Source: CAZJLP01 sp964546955 | GTDB taxonomy: Bacteria > Verrucomicrobiota > Verrucomicrobiia > Opitutales > Opitutaceae | Direction of reading: 5' to 3' | DNA length: 64,000 bases | NCBI GenBank assembly: GCA_964546955.1 | Contig: CAZJLP010000011.1 | Span: 1-64,000, forward strand | In this document: positions 53,082 through 62,262 of the stretch, one piece after another | How the letters are laid out: every line of letters starts with the position of its first letter | Position numbering within the stretch: the first letter of the stretch is position 1 | Made by a program: the position numbers and the translations under genes | Notes under the pieces: generated by a model | The model's input: only the letters and a program-made list of their open reading frames with translations | Told to the model about the DNA's origin: nothing | Databases searched by the model: none

Positions 53082-55037
53082 TCAACCCACCCGGATGGGT
53101 AGGATTACCAGCGGGATGCCCGCCACATACAGCCTGCGCTGCACGGCGAAGACGGTGTGATTGTGCAGCCAGCGGGTGAAACGACCCTCCGGCTCAAACA
53201 GCAGCTGTCCGCCGAAAACCACGGAGTGGGCGAACCGCTGCTTCAGCCCCACCGCTATTCTCTCGATTTCGCCGATGAGGTCGGTGCCGATCGCTGAAAC
53301 AGCCTCGGAGCCATAGCCGCGCGCGTTCGCGAAGGCGACATACCGGTCGACGCCTTGCTGCGCACTTGTTCGCAGCGCGGCGATTTCGTCCGCACCCTTG
53401 AAATTGCCTGCGTCGACTACGCCGACCGTGACGAAAACGTAATTGCGGAACGTGTCGCCAAAAAGCCTCGGTACATTGAGCAGCGTGTGGAGCCCGAGTC
53501 CGTTGTAGCCGTTGACCAGCACGATCGCGGTTCGCGCCTCGGCGTTGATGCTCGGAGCGGCGGCTGCCTGTTCCGGCGGCCTCGCCTCCCCGGGCTTCAG
53601 CAGCGACTCCAGTCGATCCAGTTTTCTTCGGACGCCATCATAGTGTTTTCGTATGGAGAAGGCCGCTGCCACAAGCAGCCCGGTGATCAGCAGCGTAATC
53701 CAGCCGCCCTCGTGAAATTTCAATGTGGCAAGAGCGACCAGAATGAAGCCGCTCAGCGCAAGGCCCAGACCGTTCACCGCAAGCCGCGATCGCCATGCCG
53801 GCTCGCTTGCACGCACCTGCCACCAATGTCGCACCATGCCCAGTTGCGACAGCGTGAACGTGATGAACACGTTGATGCTGTAGAGCACGACGAGAAGCGC
53901 GACCGAACCTCCCGTGGCGAGTAGAACGACGAGGGCAGCTGCGCCCATGAGCAGAATGCCGTTTTGCGTCACCAACCGATCGCTCAGGTGCGCGAAGCGG
54001 CTGGGCAACCAGCGATCCACCGCCATGCTGGCCAGCACCCGAGGCCCATCAAGAAACCCGGCCTGCGCGGCGATGAACAGCAGCGCTGCCTCGGCTCCGA
54101 GGATGACAATTTGAAACCCTTTGGCCCAGGCCAGACTCCACCCTGCGGTCAGCTTGGTGAAAAGCACCGCATTGAGGGTCATGCCCTCCTGTGGACCGAC
54201 GTCGTGCAGCAGGTAGGCGACCAGCAGACCGGCAGCGGTCAAGGCTAGCGAGATACCCATGTAAAGCATCGTGCGGCGGCCGGTCCGTACGCGCGGTTCA
54301 CGCAGAATGGGGAGGCCGTTGCTCACCGCCTCGATTCCCGTGTACGTGCCTGCTCCAAGGCTGAAGGCTTTGAGCAGGACGGCCAGGAGGCCGACCAAGC
54401 CGATTTCAGCGCTTAGTTGGCCGGTCTCGCGGAAGGTTGCGGCGATCACGGCCGCAGCCTGATCCCCCTTTGTCGCCACGGCGAAGACGAGGGCAAACGC
54501 GTGTGTGCCCAGAAAGACAAAGAAGATCGGTGCGAACAGCATCACGGATTCCCGGACACCCCTCAGGTTGATCAACGTGAGCAGACCAATGCCAGTGGCC
54601 GCAGCAGGCAGCTTCCAGGCATGCCAGTGCAGCGGAAGCAGGCTGAAGGTGGCATCGGCCGCGCCCGCGACCGAGATGGTGATGGTCAGGACGTAGTCGA
54701 TCAGCAAAGCGCTCCCTGAAACGACCCCGGCCGCGGGGGAGAGCAGCTTGCTCGCCACGAGATAGCCGCCACCACCGGACGGAAACAGCGAGATGATCTG
54801 CGAGTAGCTCGCGCAGAGCACCGATATCGTGAGCACGGAGGCGAGAGCGACGAAGAGGCTCAGCGACGCGTGCGAGCCCAGCGCCTTGAAGGTTTCCTCC
54901 GGACCGTAGCATGACGACGAAAGCCCGTCTGCACCCAGGCCGACCCAGGCGAAGACTGCGATAAGGGATACCTTGTGGAAGATGCGTTCGTCTGCCAATG
55001 AGCGCGCCTGACCAAGGAAAAGCGTTTTTAAAGACAT
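53082..55037 (-). CDS. KimA-like potassium importer (APC family)
   Basis: The 651-residue protein has about 12 membrane segments and the KimA-type N-terminus LGADGLSSSCYGPEE, then the SGGGGYLVASKLL and GAGTYTGIEAVSNG motifs. A soluble C-terminal domain of about 170 residues follows (TAIVLVNGYNGLGLHTL...). KimA proteins are high-affinity K+/H+ symporters, inhibited by c-di-AMP at protein level and, in Firmicutes, controlled by a c-di-AMP riboswitch. Such a riboswitch lies upstream here, which strongly supports the assignment over a generic amino-acid permease. The gene is single. Confidence 0.88.
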   Translation of the reverse strand: MSLKTLFLGQARSLADERIFHKVSLIAVFAWVGLGADGLSSSCYGPEETFKALGSHASLSLFVALASVLTISVLCASYSQIISLFPSGGGGYLVASKLLSPAAGVVSGSALLIDYVLTITISVAGAADATFSLLPLHWHAWKLPAAATGIGLLTLINLRGVRESVMLFAPIFFVFLGTHAFALVFAVATKGDQAAAVIAATFRETGQLSAEIGLVGLLAVLLKAFSLGAGTYTGIEAVSNGLPILREPRVRTGRRTMLYMGISLALTAAGLLVAYLLHDVGPQEGMTLNAVLFTKLTAGWSLAWAKGFQIVILGAEAALLFIAAQAGFLDGPRVLASMAVDRWLPSRFAHLSDRLVTQNGILLMGAAALVVLLATGGSVALLVVLYSINVFITFTLSQLGMVRHWWQVRASEPAWRSRLAVNGLGLALSGFILVALATLKFHEGGWITLLITGLLVAAAFSIRKHYDGVRRKLDRLESLLKPGEARPPEQAAAAPSINAEARTAIVLVNGYNGLGLHTLLNVPRLFGDTFRNYVFVTVGVVDAGNFKGADEIAALRTSAQQGVDRYVAFANARGYGSEAVSAIGTDLIGEIERIAVGLKQRFAHSVVFGGQLLFEPEGRFTRWLHNHTVFAVQRRLYVAGIPLVILPIRVG

Positions 55038-55458
55038 GGTCTCCGAAATACGCCCGAGGCGGGGGCGGTATTCCCGTCCCCGCGCGCGTGCGCGGTTGAA
55101 CTGGGGAGACCTTGGGGAACGTCCCCTGACGTCCCTAGTGGATCACCCTTCCAACTGCCTGCGAGGTTAGCTGACGGGCTAGGGCTTGGAAGTGCCCCCG
55201 ATCGCGGTCACCCGCGTCGTGCGCCCCGTCTTCAATCGTGTGATTGAAGAAGTTGGGTCCCCCGTGTGAACGCCCAGGAAGGGGCGCACACTTCGGCGAA
55301 AGAACAAGTGGAAGAGTGCCCGAAATTTGGATACCGGCAAGGGCTTGTGGGTTGCAACTGCGCAATCCGTTCAAGCTGTGCGAACTGGACCGATAATTTA
55401 CAGGTCCGAGGACTCGCTTGGTCGGCGCCGCGGGCGCGCGCGTCGCTCCACACCGATT
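55038..55458. other. 421-base leader/intergenic region of the KimA-like gene
   Basis: The region holds the c-di-AMP riboswitch (55146-55283, minus strand). Between it and the start codon (55038-55145) lies GC-rich sequence that can form hairpins (GGGGACG...CGTTCCCC type), probably the expression platform. The remaining part up to 55458 contains the likely promoter and no gene I can support. Confidence 0.55.
55146..55283 (-). promoter_or_regulatory. c-di-AMP riboswitch (ydaO/yuaA class)
   Basis: On the minus strand the P1 stem CCCTTCC (55277-55283) pairs with GGAAGGG (55146-55152). Inside are the conserved GGGGGACCCAA segment near the 5' side, a GGGTGA segment, and the highly conserved block CCCGTCAGCTAACCTCG (its complement lies at about 55162-55178). 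These are the hallmark sequences of the ydaO class, which senses c-di-AMP and usually switches expression off. Its position about 110 bases before a KimA-type K+ importer is the classical arrangement. Confidence 0.88.
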
Positions 55459-56331
55459 TCACATTCCCGCCAACCCGTCCCGCGCTTCTTTGTTGTTCGG
55501 ATCGATCTTCAGCGCTTCTTCGTAGGCGGCCTTTGCTTCCGGCTGCCGGCCGGTTTTCAACTCGAGCTGAGCCAAGCGGCACCAGATCGTGCTGGGGCCG
55601 GGCAGCCCCGGTGGGGCTCGAAGGGTGAGGCATTTTTTCAGGCTGTCTCGGCCGTGCTCGAGGTCCTGCCCGGAAAGCGCGGCAGCCTGACCCGCGTAAT
55701 AGAGCGCGGCGTAGTCCTCCGGCAGTTTTTCCAGGACGAGCCGGCATGCGGCCGCGGCTTCGGTGTATCGGCGTTCGCGGATCAGCAACGATGCCAGCAG
55801 CCGTGTGCCGCCGGATGGATTCAAGTCACGGAGCGCGTGTGCCTGCGCATACGCCTTATCGATGCCCCCGCCGGCGAAGGACGGCGCTTGGCGATAGAAG
55901 TCCGCCAAACCGGCGCGGGTTTCGAAGTCGGCGGGCGCGAGCTCAACCGCTTTCTCCAACGCCTGCAGGCTTTTCGCCGCCCAAATCGCTGAAGCCTCAG
56001 CTTTGGCTTTGGCCCCAAACGCCCCGCCCAACTCGAGCCAGTACGTCGCCTTCACCGGATCGAGCCGAATTGCCTCCTCGTACCAGATGACGGCTTCGTC
56101 CAAGCGCGCGCGGCGGCGCGCAACCTGACCCAGGTAGAAAACGATTTCACCATTGGCGGGGTGTTCCGCCTTGAGTGTGCGGAGTTTTGCCTCGGCTTCG
56201 TCATAGTGACGCGACCGATATGCCGCGATCGCCTGATCAAGCGCGATCGGGCGGGGAGACTCGGCGCCCGCGGGCTCTGCGCCCAGGCAAGCTCCAATCG
56301 AGAAAAGGAGAGCGTGAAAGAGACAACGCAC
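55459..56331 (-). CDS. exported TPR-repeat protein
   Basis: From a GTG at 56331 the protein has 290 residues with a hydrophobic signal segment (RCLFHALLFSIGACLG). It then has several tetratricopeptide repeats (AIAAYRSRHYDEAEAKLRTL, LDEAVIWYEEAIRLDPVKATYWLELG, PEAKAAYEEALKIDPNNKEA). TPRs mediate protein contacts; the partner is unknown. The open frame reaches to 56859, but that part overlaps nadA in another frame and is not protein-like. The start is uncertain: GTG with no Shine-Dalgarno sequence, 63 bases upstream of the nadA stop. Confidence 0.75.
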   Translation of the reverse strand: MRCLFHALLFSIGACLGAEPAGAESPRPIALDQAIAAYRSRHYDEAEAKLRTLKAEHPANGEIVFYLGQVARRRARLDEAVIWYEEAIRLDPVKATYWLELGGAFGAKAKAEASAIWAAKSLQALEKAVELAPADFETRAGLADFYRQAPSFAGGGIDKAYAQAHALRDLNPSGGTRLLASLLIRERRYTEAAAACRLVLEKLPEDYAALYYAGQAAALSGQDLEHGRDSLKKCLTLRAPPGLPGPSTIWCRLAQLELKTGRQPEAKAAYEEALKIDPNNKEARDGLAGM

Positions 56332-56393
56332 GAACTCGGCGGTTGAGGGATACCGATCTTTTTTGCGTCCGCGGCGGCGCGCCGGGAGGCCGC

Positions 56394-57377
56394 TCAGCTC
56401 TTGCTCCAATCCAGCATGCGCTGGAGAGGAACGAGAGCGGCGGCGCGAATCGCTTCGGGGAGCTCGATTGCGGGGGAAAGGTTTTTGAGCGCGTCGCGCA
56501 CCTTCTCGATGGTGTTCATTTTCATGAAACGACAATCGTTGCACGCGCAGGTGTCGGTGGGCCCAGCGATGAAGGTCTTGTGCGGGACTTCGCGCTGCAG
56601 GCGATGCAGCATGCCGCTTTCTGTCACGACGATGATCCGCTGCGCCGGATTCTCCCGGGCGAACTTCACCATGAGTTCCGTGCTGCACACCTCGTCCGCG
56701 ATGTCGCGGACTGCTTGGACGCACTCGGGATGCGCGACGAGCGGCGCATCCGGAAAACGCAGGCGGATTTTCTCGAGGGCTCGCACCGTGAACTGGACGT
56801 GGGCGTAGCAGCTGCCCGGCCAGAGACGCATTGCGCGGCCTGTCTTTTGCGATACCCATTGTCCGAGGTTTTGATCCGGGACGAAGAGGATTTCCTGGTC
56901 GGGGGGCACTTTGTTGACGATCTTCACCGCGTTGCCGCTGGTGCAGATGACATCGCTGAGGGCCTTCACTGCGGCCGAGCAGTTGATGTAGGCCACGACG
57001 TAGACATTGGGATTCGCAGCTTTGTATGCCGCAAGCCGCTCGGCCGGGCAGGAATCCGAGAGCGAGCAGCCCGCGTCGAGATCGGGCAGAAGGACCATGC
57101 GTCCCGGGTTCACAATTTTGGCCGTTTCGGCCATAAAATGTACCCCGCAGAAAAGTATCACGTCCGCCTTGGCCTGTTGCGCCTGATACGAAAGACCGAG
57201 GGAATCCCCGACGTAGTCGGCAACCTGCTGAATGGCGCCGATCTGGTAATTATGAGCGATGATGACGGCGTTCCGCTCCCGCTTCAGCGCAAGAATTTCC
57301 TCCTGGATGGGCGTAAGCGTCGGCGGAGCGGTTTGCGGCAGCAGAACGACCGGTTCATAGTCGAGCAAGGCAGGCAT
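56394..57377 (-). CDS. nadA: quinolinate synthase A
   Basis: NadA condenses iminoaspartate with DHAP to quinolinate in NAD synthesis, using a [4Fe-4S] cluster. From MPALLDYEPVVLL at 57377 the protein has 327 residues with AHNYQ, VHFMAETAKI, INCSAAVKA, HPEC and the C-terminal DTCACNDCRFMKMNT. Those segments hold the three cluster cysteines. The frame is open 62 codons upstream without family similarity. No nadB or nadC is adjacent. The TPR gene follows downstream. Confidence 0.95.
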   Translation of the reverse strand: MPALLDYEPVVLLPQTAPPTLTPIQEEILALKRERNAVIIAHNYQIGAIQQVADYVGDSLGLSYQAQQAKADVILFCGVHFMAETAKIVNPGRMVLLPDLDAGCSLSDSCPAERLAAYKAANPNVYVVAYINCSAAVKALSDVICTSGNAVKIVNKVPPDQEILFVPDQNLGQWVSQKTGRAMRLWPGSCYAHVQFTVRALEKIRLRFPDAPLVAHPECVQAVRDIADEVCSTELMVKFARENPAQRIIVVTESGMLHRLQREVPHKTFIAGPTDTCACNDCRFMKMNTIEKVRDALKNLSPAIELPEAIRAAALVPLQRMLDWSKS

Positions 57378-57677
57378 GATAGGAGGGCCTACATTGGCCC
57401 TCTGCCAGCCGAGTGCAACCGATGAAATTCTTGGAATTACGATCGACTGACGAAAAACCTGTCGGCGAGGCGAGGGCGAAGCCCGCCGTCCCGGCGCGCT
57501 GTTAGACGTCGGTTGCCTTAACGACGTCGCCGTCGAATCAATCCCGCATGGGCGGGATTCCACCTTCAGTCGGCTTCGCCGGATGATGCCTTTTCGAATG
57601 TCACCAGAAGCGGTGGGGAGGAACTCGGTGTCGGCCCGAGGCCCTTCGCACGGCTAGCGATGACTGACGTTCGAAGT
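57378..57677. other. non-coding gap with GC-rich inverted repeats
   Basis: This 300-base gap upstream of nadA contains an 8-bp perfect inverted repeat AATCCCGC (57540-57547) and GCGGGATT (57552-57559), and a GGGCGAAGCCC-type hairpin near 57460. I see no gene in it. These look like dispersed palindromic repeats; no promoter boxes could be assigned. Confidence 0.4.
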
Positions 57678-58001
57678 TCAAAGGCTCGCGGCAGCCTGCC
57701 AGGTCGTCGCGGCTTCTTCGAGATCGTGGTGCGTGGTGATCGCGCAAGCCACGCCTTTCTCCCGCGCCTCGTAGAAGAGGCATTGCAGGCGATAGTCGGT
57801 GTGAAAGTCGTCGATACGATAACCTTCTTCCATCGACAATACGGTGCCCGATTTCCAACCGGTTTTTTTGAGGATGGCGGTGGCCCGCTGAATGCAGTCG
57901 TCCATGTTGTCGGAGCGAAACATCAGTTCGGCAATCCCGTGTTCGGATTTGAAGAAGTCCAGGAAGGTGTCCCGGCGAATTTCGATTTGTAGGTAGATCA
58001 T
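57678..58001 (-). CDS. small protein of family A (MIYLQ family), copy 1
   Basis: This 107-residue soluble alpha/beta protein of unknown function has no signal peptide. It is clearly homologous to the protein at 61388: both start MIYLQ, share GIAELM-RS, K-x-GW, the EG-R--DF segment, LF-EA and VAC, and end AxTWxxA. It lies downstream of the hybrid sensor kinase on the same strand, separated by 274 bases. No enzyme motif is evident. Conservation of a duplicated copy in the neighbourhood supports a real gene. Confidence 0.7.
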   Translation of the reverse strand: MIYLQIEIRRDTFLDFFKSEHGIAELMFRSDNMDDCIQRATAILKKTGWKSGTVLSMEEGYRIDDFHTDYRLQCLFYEAREKGVACAITTHHDLEEAATTWQAAASL

Positions 58002-58275
58002 TGAGAGGGGAGGGGTGGGACCTTAATCGTAGCCAACCCTCCAAGCCCCTGTAATCCGGGTCCTCGGCAAATCGAGCAGCGGTGATTCACCCTAAAGGAA
58101 TCTCTGCGGGGGGATCAGGAAAATCCCCTTTTCCCGGATTCCGCCGCCCGCAGGTATGTCCCAAGCCATTACCACCCGCCGAGCTGGGGGGAAGTTGGAA
58201 GACCTCGGACCCACGCCTCCTTTTCCCTAATACTTCGGTAAAAAGGGGGATGTCGGCCGCTCGGCCGCTTCGTGG

Positions 58276-60669
58276 TTACGATGCTCGCGCCGGTTGCCGG
58301 GGTTGCCCGGCGGGACGTGCCCGGTCCCGCAGCCCCAGCACCGTCCGGGCGGAATCGAAGCCGAGGGGTTTGGGCACCCAAAGGTCCATTCCCGCGTTCA
58401 ACAGGCCTTCTGGGTTGCGAAATTGCGCGTTGGCGAGGCCAACGATCCAGGGTTGGTGGGCGGGGTCTCGCGTTTGGCGGATCCGATAAACAAGTTCGTG
58501 CGCGTCCGCGGCAGAGAGCGCTGCGTCGACAAGAATGACGTCGTACTTGTGTCGTCTCAGACTGGATGCAACCTCAAACCCGTTTCCCGCGAAATCCAAT
58601 TCGCAGCCGTGCCATTTCATCACGCCTTGAGCGACCTGCCTGCTCAATCGGTCGTCGTCGACGAGAAGAAGGCGTGACGCATTGCAATCCGACGGGACGA
58701 GTTGTCGTTCGGGGGCCCCGCGGTCGAGGCACTCGCGAATTTTGGCCTCCAATTGTTCCGGAGCGAAGGGTTTCCGGACGAAATTAGCGGAGGAGAAATC
58801 GGAGCCCACTACGTCGGGCGGGTAGCCGCTGAAGAACACGATATGGAGTTGAGGGCGGTCGCGATGAAGACGATCCGCCAGTTCCAGGCCTGTGATTCCG
58901 TCGGGAAGGATCACATCGGTCAACAGAAGATCGATCGCGCGGCCGTGTAGACGCCACTGCGCGACCGCTTCCGCTCCCGTGCCGGCCTCCAGCACCCTAT
59001 AGCCGTGGCGGCTCAGCGCGTTTCGCGTCAGTTCCCGCACAGCGAGATCGTCTTCAACCACCAACACAGTCTCTTTGCCGCGTTTCGGCGGCAATGGCTG
59101 GGATTTTGGCGGAGATTCCACTTCTGTCGATGCGGCTGGGAGATAAATCTTGAAGGTGGTTCCCTGCCCAGACGCGCTGCGCAGATCGATCCATCCTTGG
59201 TGCTGTTTGACGATCCCATACACGATCGCGAGTCCCAACCCTGTTCCTTTCCCTTGCACCTTCGTGGTAAAAAAGGGCTCGAAAACGCGGGCGACATGCT
59301 CTGCGGGTATCCCGCAACCGCTGTCCGACACGCTCAGGCACGCGAAATCGCCGGGACGTTCGTCCGGTTTAAGCGACGGGCTGGGGGCTATTTTCACCCG
59401 TTGAGTCGCGATCGTCAGCGTGCCGCCCTGCGGCATCGCGTCGCGCGCGTTTACCCCGAGGTTTAACAGGATTTGAGCGATCATTCCGGCATCGCCCTGG
59501 ATGCAGGGGAGGTCCGGCGCGCGGCGCACTTCCAAACGAATGTTCTCACCCAGCGTGCGTTGAAGCATCTGGCCCATGTTCGCGACTGTTTCGTTGAGAT
59601 CGAGCTGACTCGATTGGAAGATCTGATTGCGGCTGATGGCAAGGAGCTGCCGTGTAAGAGCGCCCGCGCGCTCGGCGGCGAGCAGGATTTCCTTCGTCGC
59701 GTCGCGGGCTTCGTTGCTCAGTTTTTCCGTGCTTTGCAGGAGCGACGCGTACCCTTGGACGACGCACAAGATGTTGTTGAAATCGTGCGCAATCCCGCCG
59801 GCCAGCTGCCCAACCGCGTCCATTTTTTGCGATTGCCGCAGCCGTTCCTCCAGGTCCATGCGTTCGGTGATATCTTCTGCCGTGCCCACGAGGCGCCACA
59901 CCTCGCCGGTTCGATTAAGGATCGGATACGTACTTTCGCGGATCCAGCGCACCGCCCCCGCGTCGTCGACGATACGATAAATGACATTGCGGGTCTGAGC
60001 CAGGCGATTGCCGGGATCGCCCGCCAGACGCTGCCGATCTGCCGGATGGATCGCTTTCCAGGGCCGCAAGTAACAGTCGATCAAGTCGTGCATCTCTCCC
60101 AGGATGCGGGCGCAGGCGGGGCTCGCGTACAGGATGCTTTTTTTCCTGGTGTCGATCAACCAGAAGGCTTGGTCGACATTCTCCGCCATCTGTCTGAGGC
60201 GCTCCTCGCTCTCGCGCAGGGCCGCCTCGGCCGCGCGCCGTCCCGCCCGCTGCTTCGCTTCGCGCAGTTCGCGCTCGATCGCGGAGCCCAGCCGCGCGAG
60301 GTTGCCTTTAAGAAGATAATCGTCAGCCCCCGCCTTCATCGCTCTGGCCGCGGTTTCTTCGCCAATCGTTCCCGATACCAGTACAAACGGTATGTCGAGC
60401 TCGCTTGCTTTGAGAACGGCAAGGGCCTCCAGCGCATCGAAACCGGGCAGTGAATAGTCGCTGATGATCAACTCCCACGACGCCCGCCGCAAAGCATCCC
60501 CCATTTGGCGCGCGCTCCAGACGCGTTCGTAAGCGGGGTCATACCCGCTTCGCTGCAGTTCGCGCACGAGGAGCAGAGCGTCCTCTTCGCTGTCCTCGAC
60601 GATGAGGACGGGCAAAGGCGTTTTAGCGAGCTGAGGTGCGTGAGGGAGGGCGGCCTCGGGAAAGAGCAT
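58276..60669 (-). CDS. hybrid sensor histidine kinase (REC-PAS-HisKA-HATPase-REC-REC)
   Basis: This 797-residue cytoplasmic protein has no membrane segment. The order is receiver 1 (about 20-135, acceptor D71), PAS (about 155-270, ending LVGTAEDITER), HisKA with phospho-His H295 in GIAHDFNN and HATPase (to about 520, with N, G1 and G2 boxes such as SDSGCGIP and GTGLGLAIVYGIV). Receiver 2 (about 545-660, DLLLTDVILPDG) and receiver 3 (about 680-785, VILVDAAL, final VPKPLG) follow. It is thus a multi-step phosphorelay hub reached from another kinase through its N-terminal receiver. Small genes of two duplicated families surround it. Confidence 0.92.
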   Translation of the reverse strand: MLFPEAALPHAPQLAKTPLPVLIVEDSEEDALLLVRELQRSGYDPAYERVWSARQMGDALRRASWELIISDYSLPGFDALEALAVLKASELDIPFVLVSGTIGEETAARAMKAGADDYLLKGNLARLGSAIERELREAKQRAGRRAAEAALRESEERLRQMAENVDQAFWLIDTRKKSILYASPACARILGEMHDLIDCYLRPWKAIHPADRQRLAGDPGNRLAQTRNVIYRIVDDAGAVRWIRESTYPILNRTGEVWRLVGTAEDITERMDLEERLRQSQKMDAVGQLAGGIAHDFNNILCVVQGYASLLQSTEKLSNEARDATKEILLAAERAGALTRQLLAISRNQIFQSSQLDLNETVANMGQMLQRTLGENIRLEVRRAPDLPCIQGDAGMIAQILLNLGVNARDAMPQGGTLTIATQRVKIAPSPSLKPDERPGDFACLSVSDSGCGIPAEHVARVFEPFFTTKVQGKGTGLGLAIVYGIVKQHQGWIDLRSASGQGTTFKIYLPAASTEVESPPKSQPLPPKRGKETVLVVEDDLAVRELTRNALSRHGYRVLEAGTGAEAVAQWRLHGRAIDLLLTDVILPDGITGLELADRLHRDRPQLHIVFFSGYPPDVVGSDFSSANFVRKPFAPEQLEAKIRECLDRGAPERQLVPSDCNASRLLLVDDDRLSRQVAQGVMKWHGCELDFAGNGFEVASSLRRHKYDVILVDAALSAADAHELVYRIRQTRDPAHQPWIVGLANAQFRNPEGLLNAGMDLWVPKPLGFDSARTVLGLRDRARPAGQPRQPARAS

Positions 60670-60789
60670 CCCTTAGTTTACCCGAATGGGTTGGCCCGTG
60701 AGAATCGGGCGGGCGGTTGGAAACGGTGCCAGGGGCCTTCCCGTGGTAACGCAAAATGATTGTAAATAGCCTCGTTTTGTCTCGCCGGG

Positions 60790-61170
60790 TTATTCGGCGG
60801 CGCCTACAGGCGCGGGGGCGGCAGGAGGGGGTGAGCGCTGTGCCTTGAGATAGATCGCCGCAAGCGCGGCCACGCAGAGAATGACTGCGCAGAAATACGC
60901 CAGGACGCGGGTCCGGCGCGTGCGGCTGATCACTCGCCTGCGGCCAGCATGGTCGACCACGGATTCGAGCCGGCGCGCGACGGGGGCGGGGCCCTCGGCC
61001 CAGACACTGTGGCTGTCGCGATCCCAGTTCACGACTGCCCCGTTTTTTAGCAGGATCTGCAGGCTGCGGCGCGGATCGCCGGCGTCACTGAGGACGTCTG
61101 CGATTCTGTAACCCGCGCGTTCGAGTTCTTTTACGAGGGTGGTCGGTCCCTTGCGAAACGTGATTGCCAT
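60790..61170 (-). CDS. small protein of family B with one transmembrane segment, copy 1
   Basis: From MAITFRKGPTTLVKELERAG at 61170 the protein has 126 residues. It has an N-terminal domain of about 65 residues and a single membrane segment (AYFCAVILCVAALAAIYL, about 92-110), and ends in a Pro/Ala tail. The N-terminal domain resembles that of the gene at 61811: L-E-x-G-F/Y-R-I-A, a short loop, L-x-G-A-V, then D-x-x-S/G-x-V/L-W-A/V-x-G. Function is unknown. The open frame begins at 61389, but the sequence before 61170 is not protein-like. It is upstream of the sensor kinase on the same strand. Confidence 0.65.
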   Translation of the reverse strand: MAITFRKGPTTLVKELERAGYRIADVLSDAGDPRRSLQILLKNGAVVNWDRDSHSVWAEGPAPVARRLESVVDHAGRRRVISRTRRTRVLAYFCAVILCVAALAAIYLKAQRSPPPAAPAPVGAAE

Positions 61171-61387
61171 AGGTTTGGAGAAGTCGGTGGTCGTGGTCTT
61201 TCGGCGAAGCGAAGCGGTCACAGACCCCGCCGCGTGGTTTCTGGTCCTGGGGTATTTCCCTGGCCGAGGGTGGGGCTGCGCCGCCGCAACTGCCGCTGTC
61301 GGGAAAATCCCCGAGGGCGCTGGGGCCGGTCGACCGGATTCCCGGGCATTCCTGTCCGTGTTATTAACAAGGTGACCAACGCAAACC

Positions 61388-61708
61388 ATGATTTACTTAC
61401 AGATGGATATATATCGGGACAATTGTCTCGGTACCTTTGTGGCGGAGAACGGCATTGCAGAACTAATGATCCGCTCCAAGGACCCCGAAGAGGCGACGCG
61501 CCTGGCCATGGCTGTGCTGCGAAAGAGCGGCTGGCGCGCGCAGACGATCAATGCGGCACAGGAAGGCGAGCGCGCGGAAGACTTCGGTCGCGACTGGCAC
61601 TTGCACCGGCTCTTTGAAGAAGCGATTCGGAACGAGGTCGCGTGTGTCGTCAGCACCCAGGACTTGGCGGAGACGGCGACGGCTTGGCGGCTTGCAAATG
61701 CCGTTTGA
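61388..61708 (+). CDS. small protein of family A (MIYLQ family), copy 2
   Basis: This 106-residue soluble protein is homologous to the one at 57678 over its entire length, including MIYLQ, RD, GIAELM-RS, GW and VAC. It is divergent from the family B gene at 61170. The 217-base gap between them should contain the promoters of both. It is followed after 102 bases by a second family B gene. The pairing A-B on this side mirrors the A and B genes on the other side of the kinase. Confidence 0.7.
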   Translation: MIYLQMDIYRDNCLGTFVAENGIAELMIRSKDPEEATRLAMAVLRKSGWRAQTINAAQEGERAEDFGRDWHLHRLFEEAIRNEVACVVSTQDLAETATAWRLANAV

Positions 61709-61748
61709 TCCCCTCGGCCTTCGTCGAGCGGCGAGACGAGGAAGCGAG

Positions 61749-61762
61749 CTCTCCGCGGAGAG
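61749..61762. promoter_or_regulatory. 14-bp perfect palindrome before the second family B gene
   Basis: CTCTCCGCGGAGAG is fully self-complementary without a loop and lies 49 bases before the ATG at 61811. It could be an operator for a dimeric regulator. Such a site can also occur by chance in GC-rich DNA. Confidence 0.3.
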
Positions 61763-61810
61763 TGCGATCGGAACGCATTTTTCCCGAACGGGTCGTGACT
61801 GCTAGAAACT

Positions 61811-62146
61811 ATGAAAACATCGCGAACGCTTGAAGAGATCTTGCAACTCCTGAACGAGGGCGGCTTTCGCATCGCGAAAGCCGTGCGAGATCCGGCCACG
61901 CGCTGTGTAAACGTGTTTCTTGAAGGAGGAGCGGCCGTGTTATGCGACCTGGACGATGGGGCCCTTTGGGTAGCCGGGGCCTACCAAGAGTGCCTTCGCG
62001 CGGAGCGATATCTCTCAAAAAAATGTGCGCGAGACAGCTTGAGGCCTGTGGGATTGGCGAGGGATCTTCGTCCTCAGCCCGTCGAGTGTGAGCCGGCCCT
62101 GGCAGGCGCGGGCGCGTGGCACGCTCCTTCAAGCAGAGCAGAGTAG
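61811..62146 (+). CDS. small protein of family B, copy 2 (no membrane segment)
   Basis: The first about 70 residues of this 111-residue protein match the soluble domain of the family B protein at 60790 (LNEGGFRIAKA, VFLEGGAAVLCDLDDGALWVAG). The C-terminal part is unrelated and lacks the membrane segment. Function is unknown. It follows the second family A gene on the same strand. Confidence 0.6.
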   Translation: MKTSRTLEEILQLLNEGGFRIAKAVRDPATRCVNVFLEGGAAVLCDLDDGALWVAGAYQECLRAERYLSKKCARDSLRPVGLARDLRPQPVECEPALAGAGAWHAPSSRAE

Positions 62147-62262
62147 ACCGGAGGTTTCAAAGCCTCGCGATCAGGAAGCAATGAGCGTATGGCGTGGCTG
62201 GGCCGCGAACGCTCAACAGCCCACCGGGGACGGCGGGCTCCCCCTTGATTTGCCAAGTGGTT

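Noticed and set aside
55459..56859. 466-residue reading of the TPR gene
   Set aside because: The first 176 codons overlap nadA in another frame and look like shadow sequence; a GTG before a signal peptide is a better start.
58100..58190. GGGGAT...ATCCCCTTTT hairpin as a plus-strand terminator
   Set aside because: No plus-strand gene ends upstream of it, so a terminator role has no target; left as an unexplained hairpin.
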